Source of the DNA: Mycobacterium heckeshornense
GTDB taxonomy: Bacteria; Actinomycetota; Actinomycetes; Mycobacteriales; Mycobacteriaceae
DNA length: 64,000 bases
Reading direction: 5' to 3'
Assembly: GCF_016592155.1 (NCBI RefSeq)
Contig: NZ_AP024237.1
Span: forward strand, 1,116,001 to 1,180,000
The notes beneath the pieces were generated by a model. That model saw only the letters and a program-made list of their open reading frames with translations, was not told the origin of the DNA and ran no database searches. Below, piece after piece: positions 49,167 to 58,491 of this stretch; position 1 is the stretch's first letter, and each line of letters starts with the position of its first letter. A program made the translations under genes and the position numbers.

Positions 49167-49634
49167 ATGGCTTTGGTGGTCGAACAATCGCGGGCAATCC
49201 CCGTCAGCATCGACGACGCATTCGCCGGCACGCTGCCACGACCGCTACCGACCATCTTTCGCCGCTGGTATGGGCCGATCCCGCCGGTCAAACGGGTGCA
49301 CGACCAGGTGGGCAAGTGGGATGCCGCCGGCCAGACCCGAACGGTGGTGCTGGTCGGTGGCGGCAGCATGCGCGAGCAGCTGACCAGCGTTGACCCGCCA
49401 CGGTCGTTCGGCTACACGCTCACCGACATCAAGGGGCCGATGGCGCCGCTGGTCGATTTGGTCGAGGGTGAGTGGACCTTCACGCCGGTGGGCACGGGGA
49501 CCGTGGTCGCCTGGCGGTGGACCCTTCACCCGAGGTCCCCGCTGGCAGCGCTCGCGTTGCCGATACTGGGCCGGCTATGGAAGGGCTACGCACGCCGGGC
49601 GCTGGAGGAGCTGTCCGCGCAGCTGGTGGGCTGA
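49167..49634 (+). CDS. SRPBCC (START-like) family protein
   Basis: A 155-residue protein of the polyketide-cyclase/SRPBCC helix-grip fold: IPVSIDDAFAGTLPRPL, GGGSMREQL, GYTLTDIKGP and WTFTPVGTGTVVAWRWTL followed by a long C-terminal helix (GRLWKGYARRALEELSAQL). The fold forms a cavity for a hydrophobic ligand; enzyme activity cannot be inferred. It starts about 60 bp after fadD14 and ends 15 bp before the amidotransferase gene, so it is likely in that operon. Confidence 0.82.
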   Translation: MALVVEQSRAIPVSIDDAFAGTLPRPLPTIFRRWYGPIPPVKRVHDQVGKWDAAGQTRTVVLVGGGSMREQLTSVDPPRSFGYTLTDIKGPMAPLVDLVEGEWTFTPVGTGTVVAWRWTLHPRSPLAALALPILGRLWKGYARRALEELSAQLVG

Positions 49635-49649
49635 ACTACCGTCGGCAGC

Positions 49650-50525
49650 ATGTGTCGACTCTTTGGACTGCATGCCGGGACGAATGTCGTGACCGCCACC
49701 TTCTGGCTGCTCGACGCTCCCGACAACCTCGCCGCCCAGAGCCGGCGGAACCCGGACGGCACCGGGCTCGGTGTCTTCGACGGCCAAGGTCGCCCCGACG
49801 TCCGCAAGCAGCCGATAGCAGCTTGGCGGGACGCCGATTTCGCCACCGAAGCCCACGATATGACCGGCACCACCTTCGTCGCTCACGTGCGCTACGCCAC
49901 AACCGGGGCGCACGACGTGCTCAACACCCATCCTTTCGTGCAGGACGGACGCATCTTCGCCCACAACGGCGTGCTTGAGGGTCTAGATGCGCTCGACGAC
50001 CGGCTCCGCGAGGTCGGCACCGCGGATCTTGTGTTGGGCCAAACCGATTCGGAGCGCATGTTCGCGTTGATAACCGCGTCAATCCGTGCCCGTGGCGGTG
50101 ATGTGTGGACCGGTCTCATCGACGCAGTGCAATGGCTGGCGGTCAACGTGCCGATCTATGCGGTCAACGTGCTGCTGAGCACTGCCACCGATGTGTGGGC
50201 CCTGCGTTACCCCGAACCGCACGAGCTCTATCTTCTGGACCGCCGTGAATTTCCACTGAAGACAGGATTTCACCTGCGCACCAACCTGATTCGCGCACGC
50301 TCAGAGCATCTGAGCGCCGCTCCGTCGGTGGTGTTCGCCAGTGAACCGATGGATGTCGACCCGCGATGGGACCTGATCGCGCCCGGGGAGCTCGTCCATG
50401 TCGACGCCGCATTGCAGGTCACCCGCGATGTGGTGCTACCCGACCCGCCCCGCCACCAGCTGCGCCGCGATGATTTGAGTTCGGCGGCGCAGGCAGCGCA
50501 GCACACGTCGGCGCGGTGGACATGA
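49650..50525 (+). CDS. Class II glutamine amidotransferase (Rv1061-like)
   Basis: A 291-residue GATase of the N-terminal nucleophile kind. Cys2 directly after the initiator Met (MCRLFG) is the nucleophile, and RRNPDGTGLGVF, VAHVRYATTG and NTHPFVQDGRIFAHNG form the glutamine site. No synthase domain is fused, so, like EgtC- or YafJ-type proteins, it may cleave a gamma-glutamyl bond; the substrate is unknown. Its stop overlaps the patatin ATG (ATGA). Confidence 0.9.
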   Translation: MCRLFGLHAGTNVVTATFWLLDAPDNLAAQSRRNPDGTGLGVFDGQGRPDVRKQPIAAWRDADFATEAHDMTGTTFVAHVRYATTGAHDVLNTHPFVQDGRIFAHNGVLEGLDALDDRLREVGTADLVLGQTDSERMFALITASIRARGGDVWTGLIDAVQWLAVNVPIYAVNVLLSTATDVWALRYPEPHELYLLDRREFPLKTGFHLRTNLIRARSEHLSAAPSVVFASEPMDVDPRWDLIAPGELVHVDAALQVTRDVVLPDPPRHQLRRDDLSSAAQAAQHTSARWT

Positions 50526-51400
50526 CAGCCAAACGCGGGCTCGTCCTGGCAGGCGGAGGAGTAGCCGGAATCGCGTGGGAGACAGGCATTTTGCAAGGCA
50601 TCGCTGACCAGTCACCGGAAACCGCGCGAATGCTGCTGGACTCCGACGTGCTGGTCGGGACATCGGCCGGGTCGGCGGTGGCAGCACAGATCAGCAGCGG
50701 TTTGGCCCTCGACGAGTTATACGCGCGGCAGGTCGCCCCGTCGTCAACCGAACTGGACCCGGGTGTCGGCGTCGAGACCATCACCGAGCTTTTCGTCACC
50801 GCCATCACGCAACCAGGAACCACGCGGCAGAAGCTGCAGCGAATCGGGGCGATCGCCGCAGCGACCGAAACCGTGGCCGAGCCGGTCCGCCGCGAGGTGA
50901 TCGCCCGCCGCCTGCCGTCGCACGACTGGCCGCACCGCGATGTCCGCATGACCGCGATCGACGTCGCCACCGGTGAGCGCGTGGTATTCGACCGTGAGTC
51001 GGGAGTGGACCTGGTTGACGCGGTCGCTGCCAGCTGTGCGGTGCCTGGGGCGTGGCCACCGGTGGCGATCGGGGAGCGGCGTTACATGGACGGCGGGGTC
51101 GCCAGCGGCATCAACCTCGACATCGCCGCCGACTGTGATGTGGCGGTGGTCCTGGTGCCGTCCGGTGCGGCGGCGCCGTCGCCGTTTGGCGCCGGTCCGG
51201 GTGCCGAGGTCGCAGCATTCGACGGTGCGGCATTCGGTGTGTTCGCCGACGACGACTCGCTGGCCGCGTTCGGGGTCAACCCGCTAGATCCACGCTGTCG
51301 GGTAGCGTCGGCGAAAGCCGGGCGGGCACAAGGGCGGCGAGAAGCAGCAGCGCTCACCGCGTTCCTGAACGGCACCGAGCCGGCGCTCAGCTCTCGCTAG
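50522..51400 (+). CDS. Patatin-like phospholipase (Rv1062-like)
   Basis: A 292-residue patatin: oxyanion-hole GGGVAG (11-16), nucleophile elbow GTSAG with Ser48, and the catalytic Asp in YMDGGV (DGG). The family hydrolyses ester bonds of lipids. ATG at 50522 overlaps the stop of the amidotransferase gene. At the 3' end it overlaps the convergent patatin gene by 14 bp. Confidence 0.9.
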   Translation: MTAKRGLVLAGGGVAGIAWETGILQGIADQSPETARMLLDSDVLVGTSAGSAVAAQISSGLALDELYARQVAPSSTELDPGVGVETITELFVTAITQPGTTRQKLQRIGAIAAATETVAEPVRREVIARRLPSHDWPHRDVRMTAIDVATGERVVFDRESGVDLVDAVAASCAVPGAWPPVAIGERRYMDGGVASGINLDIAADCDVAVVLVPSGAAAPSPFGAGPGAEVAAFDGAAFGVFADDDSLAAFGVNPLDPRCRVASAKAGRAQGRREAAALTAFLNGTEPALSSR

Positions 51401-52484
51401 CCGGCGGCGCAGGGTCGTCGGCGTCGACGTTCAAGCTATCCAGCGCATCGACGGCCAGTGTTCGGCCCACTTCGATCACCTCAGCAGCCCGGTGGAATTC
51501 CAAACCGCGGCAGACGGTTCGGGGCACTTCGATCAACAAATCGGGCGGATAGGCAGCCAGTGTGTGGCGCGCCAGCGCGGCCTGGGCAATGTCAATGGTG
51601 CGGTTCATGACCTCGAAGCTGCCCAGCTTCGGCACCTCGACCGGCGCCTCCGCAAGGTCGGTTGGCTCGTCGCCGCTGGCCGCCTTAGGCTCGTCGTCGG
51701 GTTCGGGAAGCGATGCGCCGAACCGGCCGAGCACCGCACGCGCCGTCGGCCGGTCCAACAGCGACCGGGCGGCGTTGGCGTCGAACAGTGCCGAGGTGCT
51801 GCGCACCATCCGGTTCAGCCACTCGGTGGTGGCGCGTGGTTCCGGCTCGCGAGTGCCGTCGCTTTCGCTGCCGCTCAGGCTCACCGCGATGGTCAGGTCG
51901 GCGTTGGCCGCGGCGATCGGGGCCATCGGCAGCGGGTCGAGAATCCCGCCGTCGGCCAAAAGCCGCCCGTCGACGACGTGCGGTGCGATGACGCCCGGAA
52001 TGGCAATGGAGGCCCGGATGGCCTCGTCGACGGGGCCCCGCTGCAGCCACACGGACTTGCCGGCCAGCAGGTCGGTGGCCACCGCGGTGTAGGGAATCGG
52101 CAGCTGCTCGATGGTGACGTCGCCGAGAATGTCGCGGACCGCGTCGAGGATCTTTTCGGCCCGCAGCACGCCGGCCGCGGTGATCGACGGGTCCAGCAGC
52201 CGCAGGATGGCGCGTTGCGTCAGCGACCGTGCCCAATCGGCAAATTCATGGAGTTTTCCGGCCGCTTGCAGGCCACCCACCAGCGCACCCATCGATGAAC
52301 CCGCGATCCCGACGATCTGGTAGCCGCGCTCCTGCAGTTCATTGATCACCCCGATATGGGCGTATCCGCGCGCGCCACCGCTGCCCAGCGCCAGTGCCAC
52401 GCGCGGCCGCGACGAGCTGCTCACCCGAAGCGCGGCCGGCTGAGGTGCGGCGCGCGAGCGCACCGGATCGACCACAGGCATCAC
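51387..52484 (-). CDS. Patatin-like phospholipase / NTE-type esterase (Rv1063c-like)
   Basis: A 365-residue patatin of the RssA/NTE group: GSGGARGYAHIGV, the nucleophile GSSMG with Ser64, and LLADGGILDPLP with the Asp. The C-terminal 80 residues (about 265-365) are acidic/Pro-rich and carry VEVPKLGSFEVMNRTIDIAQAAL. No membrane helix or signal is seen. The convergent 3' overlap with the other patatin is unusual. In M. tuberculosis these are Rv1062 and Rv1063c. Confidence 0.9.
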   Translation of the reverse strand: MMPVVDPVRSRAAPQPAALRVSSSSRPRVALALGSGGARGYAHIGVINELQERGYQIVGIAGSSMGALVGGLQAAGKLHEFADWARSLTQRAILRLLDPSITAAGVLRAEKILDAVRDILGDVTIEQLPIPYTAVATDLLAGKSVWLQRGPVDEAIRASIAIPGVIAPHVVDGRLLADGGILDPLPMAPIAAANADLTIAVSLSGSESDGTREPEPRATTEWLNRMVRSTSALFDANAARSLLDRPTARAVLGRFGASLPEPDDEPKAASGDEPTDLAEAPVEVPKLGSFEVMNRTIDIAQAALARHTLAAYPPDLLIEVPRTVCRGLEFHRAAEVIEVGRTLAVDALDSLNVDADDPAPPASES

Positions 52485-52546
52485 TTCATTCTGCGCGCGA
52501 CCGCTTTTCTTTCAGGTGTGATTCGAACTGCACCGCACGCCGACGG

Positions 52547-52984
52547 TTAGCCACACTGGTCGTCTGCGGCCGCCTGGACCGCGACGATCACTGCCGCTTG
52601 CTGGCCGGGCGTCAGCTGCGCCCACGGCCGGTTGAACGTGGCCGTGCCGGGCTTTGCGGTCGGCGACTGCAGGGTCGCCAGATACGGCTCGATCTGTGTG
52701 TGCGGGTCGCCGCCACGACTGGCCATCCACTGCTTGGCGGCGCGGCAGGCCAGCGCGTATTCGTCCTGTGACGAGTCAGCGGGCACGTCGACCTTGGTGG
52801 TGACCCCGCCCGGCGAGACGCCGATGGCACCCGGCGGCGGCGGACTCGTCGCGGGCAAGGGCTCCAAGGTGGCGGGCGGAGGTGCCGTGGCCTCGTGGTC
52901 GGCTGAGGCGCAGCTCGCAATCATCGGCAGGCCCGCGGCAACAATGGCGACCCGCACCCGTGAGCGATATCGACGCCAGCGCAC
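52547..52984 (-). CDS. lpqV: Lipoprotein LpqV
   Basis: A 145-residue lipoprotein precursor: basic N-terminus RWRRYRSRVR, hydrophobic stretch, lipobox MIASC with Cys25. A Pro/Ala-rich linker precedes a domain with two Cys (ALACRAAKQW and the end DDQC) that may form a disulfide. Length and order fit M. tuberculosis LpqV (139 residues). It is divergent from the cysteine dioxygenase-like gene. Function unknown. Confidence 0.88.
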   Translation of the reverse strand: MRWRRYRSRVRVAIVAAGLPMIASCASADHEATAPPPATLEPLPATSPPPPGAIGVSPGGVTTKVDVPADSSQDEYALACRAAKQWMASRGGDPHTQIEPYLATLQSPTAKPGTATFNRPWAQLTPGQQAAVIVAVQAAADDQCG

Positions 52985-53100
52985 GGTGTCAATGTATGCA
53001 AGGCTGGTTGCCGTGATGGAGGGCGCCAGGGTTTTGGAGTGTTGTCGGCCCTAACTACTCGCCGACCCCAGATCCGTTTACCTTTCCCCGGAGTTGTTAC

Positions 53101-53649
53101 ATGGTTCCCGCCAACCCCGCCGTGCTGCGGACAGCCAGTTTCCCGCCGGTTTCCGGCCCCACCCGGCTACGGGTGCCGGACCTGTTGTATGCGACGGATC
53201 GGGCCGCCGACAGCGTGCTCAGCGGCCATTACGACCATCTGCTGCCGCCGACCGGGGTGCCGGCTGACGAGCGCTGGTTCAGCCGCATCCACGGTGACGA
53301 AGAACTCGACATCTGGCTGATCAGCTGGGTGCCCGGGCATGCCACCGAGCTGCATGACCACGGCGGGTCGCTGGGGGCGTTGACGTTGCTGTCCGGTTCT
53401 CTCGACGAATTCCGTTGGGAGGGCGATCAACTGCGGTGTCGGCGGCTGCACGCGGGCGATCAAGCCGGGTTCCCGCTGGGCTGGGTGCACGACGTGGTGT
53501 GGGCTCCGCCGCCGGTCGCTGCGCCGGCCGGCCCGACACTGAGCGTGCATGCGTACTCGCCTCCGCTGACCGCGATGTCGTACTACGACGTCACTGAACG
53601 CAACACGTTGCGCCGCCGGCGCACCGAATTGACCGACCTGATGCCATGA
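53101..53649 (+). CDS. Cysteine dioxygenase-like cupin protein (Rv1065-like)
   Basis: A 182-residue cupin. HATELHDHGGS and GWVHDV supply the three iron-binding His (85, 87 and 130) of type I thiol dioxygenases. Such enzymes oxidise cysteine or a related thiol to the sulfinate. The next gene, overlapping by 4 bp (ATGA), encodes a rhodanese-domain protein, so the pair probably acts in sulfur metabolism. The substrate (cysteine, mercaptosuccinate or another thiol) is not settled. Confidence 0.85.
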   Translation: MVPANPAVLRTASFPPVSGPTRLRVPDLLYATDRAADSVLSGHYDHLLPPTGVPADERWFSRIHGDEELDIWLISWVPGHATELHDHGGSLGALTLLSGSLDEFRWEGDQLRCRRLHAGDQAGFPLGWVHDVVWAPPPVAAPAGPTLSVHAYSPPLTAMSYYDVTERNTLRRRRTELTDLMP

Positions 53650-54026
53650 CCAGCCGGATAGATCGGATGCTTGGTAACGCCCGGGCCCGGTTGTGCCGGC
53701 TTACCGCCGAGCAGTTGCCCGGCGCGATCCGCCGCGGCGCCGTGCTCGTCGACATCCGTCCGCAGGCCCAGCGCGCCGTCGAAGGGGAGATACCGGGCGC
53801 GCTGGTCGTTGAACGCAACGTCCTGGAATGGCGATGCGATCCGACCAGCGACGCTCGGCTGCCACACGCCGTCGACGACGACGTCGAGTGGGTGATCATC
53901 TGCTCGGAGGGCTACACGTCGAGTCTGGCCGCGGCCGCGCTGCAAGACCTGGGTCTACGCCGGGCCACCGATGTGGTCGGCGGCTTTCGGGCGCTGGTAG
54001 ACGCCGGTGTGCTCAACGATGCGTAA
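53646..54026 (+). CDS. Rhodanese-domain protein (Rv1066-like)
   Basis: A 126-residue single rhodanese domain. The active-site loop CSEGYTSS with Cys86 follows VEWVII, and the N-terminal [11 protein letters not shown] motif is also typical. It can carry a persulfide and transfer sulfane sulfur. It is translationally coupled to the cysteine dioxygenase-like gene. Its end overlaps the convergent echA8 by 14 bp. Confidence 0.88.
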   Translation: MTSRIDRMLGNARARLCRLTAEQLPGAIRRGAVLVDIRPQAQRAVEGEIPGALVVERNVLEWRCDPTSDARLPHAVDDDVEWVIICSEGYTSSLAAAALQDLGLRRATDVVGGFRALVDAGVLNDA

Positions 54027-54795
54027 AGTTTGCGGGGCGTTTCTCGATGAACGCCGCCATACCCTCGGACTGGTCGCTGGTCGCGAAAGCTGAATGGAAT
54101 AGCCGGCGTTCGTAGAGAAGTCCTTCAGCGAGGGTGGATTCGAACGCACGGTTGACGGCTTCCTTGGCCATCCGGGTCGCCGACAACGACATTTGCGCGA
54201 TGGTAGTGGCGACGGCCTTGGCCTCGGTGAGCAAGTCGTCGGCCGGCACGACACGCGAGACCAGACCGCTGCGTTCGGCCTCGGCCGCATCGATGGTTCG
54301 GCCGGTCAGGATGAGGTCCATGGCCTTGGCTTTGCCGATGGCCCGAGTCAGCCGCTGCGAGCCGCCCATACCGGGCAACACGCCAAGCTTGATTTCGGGC
54401 TGACCGAATTTCGCTGTGTCAGCGGCGATCAGCAGGTCACACATCATGGCCAGCTCGCAGCCGCCGCCGAGTGCGTGTCCCGCCACCGCGGCGATCGTCG
54501 GGGTGCGCACCGCGGCCAGCTTGGCCCAGGTGGCGAAATAGTCAGCGTCGAACACATCGGCGAACGTCAGGCTGGCCATCTCTTTGATGTCCGCGCCGGC
54601 GGCAAATGCCTTCGCCGAACCGGTGATGATGATCGCGCCGATATCCGGATCGCCGTCGAATTCTGTTGCTGCACAGGTAACTTCATTCATCATCTGGCTG
54701 TTTAGCGCGTTAAGCGCCTGCGGCCGGTTCAGCGTGATGGTACCGACGCGTCCGTCGCGTTCGACCAGGATGGTTGCCCAGTCTTTTTCGGTCAT
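54013..54795 (-). CDS. echA8: Enoyl-CoA hydratase EchA8
   Basis: A 260-residue crotonase. The oxyanion-hole segments AAGADIKEM and [15 protein letters not shown], and the two catalytic Glu regions (GCELAM and [15 protein letters not shown]), are intact. It hydrates trans-2-enoyl-CoA in beta-oxidation. It lies 11 bp downstream of echA9 on the same strand. It matches M. tuberculosis EchA8 (257 residues), an ample sequence identity by eye. Confidence 0.95.
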   Translation of the reverse strand: MTEKDWATILVERDGRVGTITLNRPQALNALNSQMMNEVTCAATEFDGDPDIGAIIITGSAKAFAAGADIKEMASLTFADVFDADYFATWAKLAAVRTPTIAAVAGHALGGGCELAMMCDLLIAADTAKFGQPEIKLGVLPGMGGSQRLTRAIGKAKAMDLILTGRTIDAAEAERSGLVSRVVPADDLLTEAKAVATTIAQMSLSATRMAKEAVNRAFESTLAEGLLYERRLFHSAFATSDQSEGMAAFIEKRPANFTHR

Positions 54796-54806
54796 GTGCT
54801 GCCTTT

Positions 54807-55844
54807 CTAGAACTTCAGGTCGTCGTCGACCGGTGCGAAGTAGGCGTCAACGTCAGCTGCGCTGACCTCGTCGAGCGATGCCGGGGACCACTTCGGGTTG
54901 CGGTCCTTGTCGATCAGTTGGGCGCGGATGCCCTCGACCAGATCGTGGGAACGCAGTGCAGCGCACGACACCCGGTAGTCCTGAACCAAAACATCCTCGA
55001 GGGTGTCCAGCTTTGCGGCGCGGCGCACCGCCTCCAGTGTCACCGACAGCGCGATGGGCGAGCGGGTGGCGATCAGGTCGGCGGCGTCGTTGGCGGCGGA
55101 GGCCTCATGGCCGCGTAGCGCGGCGACGATGTCGGCCACGGAGTCGCCGGCATAACACTGGTCGATCCAATCCTGTTGGGCTGCAAGGTCACTGGGTGGT
55201 GGTTCGACGGCATGGCCAGCGACCGCCCGTTCGACGCCGTCGGCGATGATCGCGCGAATGAACGCGTCCAGCATGGCGTGCGGCACGTAGTGGTCGGCGA
55301 ATCCCATCGCGATGGCGTCGGCGCCGGAAAACGGCGCGCCGGTCAGTGCGGCATGCAGGCCCAGCGATCCGGGCGCCCGCGACAGCAGGTAGGTGCCGCC
55401 GACGTCGGGAATGAATCCGATGCCCACCTCCGGCATCGCCATGCTCGTCGTATCGGTCACCACTCGGGTGTTGGCGTGCGCGCCCACACCGACACCGCCG
55501 CCCATCACGATGCCGTCCATCAACGACACATACGGCTTGGTGAAACGGCCGATCTGCGCGTCGAGCTGATATTCGTCGCGCCAGAATCGCCGTGCCGCAA
55601 CGCCGTCGGCGCGTGCACTGTGGTAGATCGCCACGACATCGCCTCCGGCGCACAATCCGCGCTCGCCGGCCCCTTCGAGAACTACGGTGCGCACCGCGTC
55701 GTCGTGTTCCCAATCGCTGAGAATTGCGCTGAACGCGGTGACCATGTTCTGGGTCAGCGAGTTGATCGCCTTGGGGCGGTTGAGGGTCACGATGCCGACA
55801 CCGTCGTGGATGCGGGTCAGGATCTCGTCGGATTCGCCCGTCAC
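54807..55844 (-). CDS. echA9: Enoyl-CoA hydratase/3-hydroxyisobutyryl-CoA hydrolase-like EchA9
   Basis: A 345-residue crotonase-fold protein with the HIBCH pattern: [30 protein letters not shown] and [20 protein letters not shown]. The family acts on 3-hydroxyisobutyryl-CoA in valine breakdown, or as a hydratase. GTG at 55844 gives the family N-terminus ([11 protein letters not shown]) after a GGGGAGA site, matching the 345 residues of M. tuberculosis EchA9; the frame opens further up to 55877. Confidence 0.93.
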   Translation of the reverse strand: MTGESDEILTRIHDGVGIVTLNRPKAINSLTQNMVTAFSAILSDWEHDDAVRTVVLEGAGERGLCAGGDVVAIYHSARADGVAARRFWRDEYQLDAQIGRFTKPYVSLMDGIVMGGGVGVGAHANTRVVTDTTSMAMPEVGIGFIPDVGGTYLLSRAPGSLGLHAALTGAPFSGADAIAMGFADHYVPHAMLDAFIRAIIADGVERAVAGHAVEPPPSDLAAQQDWIDQCYAGDSVADIVAALRGHEASAANDAADLIATRSPIALSVTLEAVRRAAKLDTLEDVLVQDYRVSCAALRSHDLVEGIRAQLIDKDRNPKWSPASLDEVSAADVDAYFAPVDDDLKF

Positions 55845-56045
55845 GCGCGTGGTCTCCCCTCGTGTCGCTTCGTGCACGCCAGACTGATCAGCAATCTAGA
55901 TCGTTGCCCGCGGCGGGGCGCCCGCGGGTAAGGTTTAGCTAGACAGCGACGTCAGGACATCCCAGCCAGGGAACCCGGTCGAGCCGCTGATCGTTGTCCA
56001 GGTGTTCGCACAGCTCGAAGCCACAGCTCAAGAGAGGATCCGACG

Positions 56046-56897
56046 GTGCGGGAGACTAGCAACCCGGTATTTCGTTCGCTGCCGAAGCAGAGGGGCGGAT
56101 ACGCGCAGTTCGGCACTGGCGCTGCCGGCGCCGCGACCCAGTACGGGTATCAGGCGGACCCCTATGTGGCTCCGTACGACCAGCGGACCGGTATTTCCCG
56201 TCCGCTGACCATTGACGACGTCGTCACCAAGACCGGTGTGACGCTGGCGGTGCTGTCGGCGGTTGCGATTGCTTCGTATTTCATGGTGGCGGCCAACCTT
56301 GCGTGGGCCGCGCCGTTCACCTTTATCGGCGGGTTCGGCGGATTGGCCCTGGTGCTGATCGCCACCCTGGGGCGCAAGCAGGACAACCCGGGGATCGTGC
56401 TGACTTACGCGGCACTGGAGGGCCTGTTCCTCGGTGCCATCTCATTTGTGCTGGCCAACATCGCGGTGTCGTCCACCAGCGCCGGAGCGCTGATCGGACA
56501 GGCGATTCTGGGCACCCTCGGGGTGTTCTTCGGCATGCTCGTGGTCTACAAAACCGGCGCCATCCGGGTCACCCCGAAATTCACCCGCATGATCGTTGCC
56601 GGGTTGTTCGGCGTGCTGGCTCTGATGATCGGCAACCTAGTCCTGGGCATGTTCGGTGTCGGCCACGGTGAGGGCTTGGGCCTGCGCAGCGGCGGGCCGT
56701 TGGCCATCATCTTCTCGCTGGTCTGCATTGGTCTGGCGGCGTTTAGCTTCCTTATCGACTTTGACGCGGCGGACCAGATGGTGCGCGCCGGGGCGCCGGA
56801 GAAGGCCGCGTGGGGCATTGCCCTCGGCTTGACCGTGACCCTGGTCTGGCTCTACATCGAGATCCTGCGTCTGCTGAGTTACCTGCAGAACGATTAG
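56046..56897 (+). CDS. Bax inhibitor-1/YccA-like membrane protein (Rv1072-like)
   Basis: A 283-residue protein with a cytoplasmic Tyr/Gly-rich N-terminus (about 1-55) and seven membrane helices (about 62-80, 88-106, 115-135, 145-165, 177-195, 220-237, 255-275). It ends IEILRLLSYLQND. The family (BI-1/YccA/YbhL) forms pH-sensitive leak channels or regulators of membrane proteolysis. The start is GTG at 56046, giving the RETSNPVFRSLPKQRG N-terminus of the M. tuberculosis protein. A clear terminator follows. Confidence 0.92.
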   Translation: MRETSNPVFRSLPKQRGGYAQFGTGAAGAATQYGYQADPYVAPYDQRTGISRPLTIDDVVTKTGVTLAVLSAVAIASYFMVAANLAWAAPFTFIGGFGGLALVLIATLGRKQDNPGIVLTYAALEGLFLGAISFVLANIAVSSTSAGALIGQAILGTLGVFFGMLVVYKTGAIRVTPKFTRMIVAGLFGVLALMIGNLVLGMFGVGHGEGLGLRSGGPLAIIFSLVCIGLAAFSFLIDFDAADQMVRAGAPEKAAWGIALGLTVTLVWLYIEILRLLSYLQND

Positions 56898-56911
56898 CTG
56901 TGCTGGACGCG

Positions 56912-56944
56912 AAGCCGGCACGCCCGACAGGCGCGTGCCGGCTT
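56912..56944 (+). terminator. Intrinsic terminator of the BI-1-like gene
   Basis: AAGCCGGCACGC (56912-56923) and GCGTGCCGGCTT (56933-56944) pair perfectly over 12 bp with a 9-base loop, followed by TTCTCT. It is 15 bp after the stop. This is one of the few standard-looking terminators here and also faces the convergent fadA3. Confidence 0.88.
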
Positions 56945-57025
56945 TTCTCTGCGCCGAATGTGCGCTGGGGGCGGGATTTCTGGCGTGTGGCCGCCCTGGA
57001 TGCACGCTCGAAGCGTCGGGCGAAA

Positions 57026-58243
57026 TTACGACAGCCGCTCGACGATCATCGCCATGCCCTGACCGCCGCCGACGCACATGGTTTCCAGGCCGAGCGTCTT
57101 GTCGTAGGTCTGCAGGTTGTTCAACAGCGTGGCGGTGATGCGTGCACCGGTCATGCCGAACGGGTGGCCCAGCGCGATCGCCCCGCCAGACACGTTGAGC
57201 TTGTCCTCGTCGATACCCAGCTCGCGAGCCGAGCCGATCACCTGGACCGCGAAGGCTTCGTTGATCTCGAACAGGTCGATGTCGCGCAGCGACATTCGGG
57301 CATTGGCCAGGGCTTTCTTGGTGGCTTCGATCGGCCCCAAGCCCATGATCTCTGGTGAAAGCGCGCTCACCCCGGTGGCCACGATGCGGGCCAGCGGGGT
57401 GAGCCCGAGCTCCTTGGCTTTGATGTCGCTGGTGATCACCACTGCGGCGGCGCCGTCGTTGAGCGGGCAGGCGTTGCCTGCGGTGACGGTGCCGTTGGGC
57501 CGAAACACCGGCTTGAGCTGGCTCACCTTTTCGTAGGTGGTGCCTGGCCGGGGGCCGTCATCGACGCTGACCGTGGTCCCATCGGGAAGGGTGACCGGCT
57601 CGATCTCGCGCTCGAAGAACCCGCTCTTGATCGCCTCCTCGGCCCGGTTCTGGCTGCGCACGCCCCAACGGTCCTGGTCTTCGCGGCTGATCCCGGTCAG
57701 CAGAGCAACGTTTTCCGCGGTCTGGCCCATCGCGATGTAGATGTCTGGCAGTGCTCCGTCGGCGCGTGGATCGTGCCATTCGTCGGCGCCCTCGGCCGCT
57801 GCGGCGGTGCGTTGCTGGGCCTCGGCGAAAACCGGGTTCTTGGTGTCCGGCCACGAGTCCGCAGTGCCTTTGCCGAATCGCGACACCGTTTCAACACCGG
57901 CGGAAACGAACGCGTCGCCTTCGCCGGCCTTGATGGCGTGAAAGGCCATCCGCGTGGTTTGCAACGACGACGAGCAATAGCGGTTGATGGTGGTGCCGGG
58001 CAGGAAGTCATAGCCCAGCTGAACGGCGACGACGCGGGCAATGTTGAACCCAGACTCACCGCCGGGTTGCCCGCAGCCCATCAATAGGTCGTCGATCTGA
58101 TGAGGATTTAGCGCGGGGACTTTGTCGAGCGCCGCGCGCACCATCTGGGCGGCCAAATCGTCGGGCCGCATGCTGACAAGCGATCCCTTGGCGGCGCGGC
58201 CGATCGGCGAGCGGGCAGTTGACACGATGACGGCTTCCGGCAC
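57026..58243 (-). CDS. fadA3: Acetyl-CoA acetyltransferase / 3-ketoacyl-CoA thiolase FadA3
   Basis: A 405-residue thiolase. It has the acyl-Cys90 in NRYCSSSLQT, the His in GHPFGMTGAR and the second Cys in MCVGGGQG near the end. It releases acetyl-CoA in the last step of beta-oxidation (or works in reverse). GTG at 58243, 7 bases after GGAGGG, gives the family start PEAVIVSTARSP; the frame is open far upstream through GC-rich repeats without stops, which is not coding. The 405-residue length equals M. tuberculosis FadA3. Confidence 0.94.
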   Translation of the reverse strand: MPEAVIVSTARSPIGRAAKGSLVSMRPDDLAAQMVRAALDKVPALNPHQIDDLLMGCGQPGGESGFNIARVVAVQLGYDFLPGTTINRYCSSSLQTTRMAFHAIKAGEGDAFVSAGVETVSRFGKGTADSWPDTKNPVFAEAQQRTAAAAEGADEWHDPRADGALPDIYIAMGQTAENVALLTGISREDQDRWGVRSQNRAEEAIKSGFFEREIEPVTLPDGTTVSVDDGPRPGTTYEKVSQLKPVFRPNGTVTAGNACPLNDGAAAVVITSDIKAKELGLTPLARIVATGVSALSPEIMGLGPIEATKKALANARMSLRDIDLFEINEAFAVQVIGSARELGIDEDKLNVSGGAIALGHPFGMTGARITATLLNNLQTYDKTLGLETMCVGGGQGMAMIVERLS

Positions 58244-58322
58244 GATCGGCTCCCTCCAGCGGATGCGGGTTAGACCGGATGTGGCCCGGCATACGGTGCG
58301 TGGCCAGGCTAAAGCGAATCTA

Positions 58323-58483
58323 GCGCGACGACGATGCGGGCCGCGGAGCGGCCCGAGGAGGAGTCGGGCGATCGAACCGAGCGCGACGACGATGCGGGCC
58401 GCGGAGCGGCCTGAGGAGGAGTCGGGCGATCGAACCGAGCGCGACGACGATGCGGGCCGCGGAGCGGCCCGAGGAGGAGTCGG
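58323..58483. repeat. 58 bp tandem repeat (2.8 copies) between fadA3 and the GDSL gene
   Basis: Three copies start at 58323, 58381 and 58439; the second has one base change (T for C) and the third stops after 45 bases. Each unit starts GCGCGACGACGATGC and contains a perfect hairpin GGGCCGC-GGA-GCGGCCC. The array lies about 80 bp upstream of the fadA3 start and ends 8 bp from the GDSL gene stop, so it may influence transcription. It is a likely variable-number (VNTR/MIRU-like) locus. Confidence 0.92.
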
Positions 58484-58491
58484 TTGTGGGG

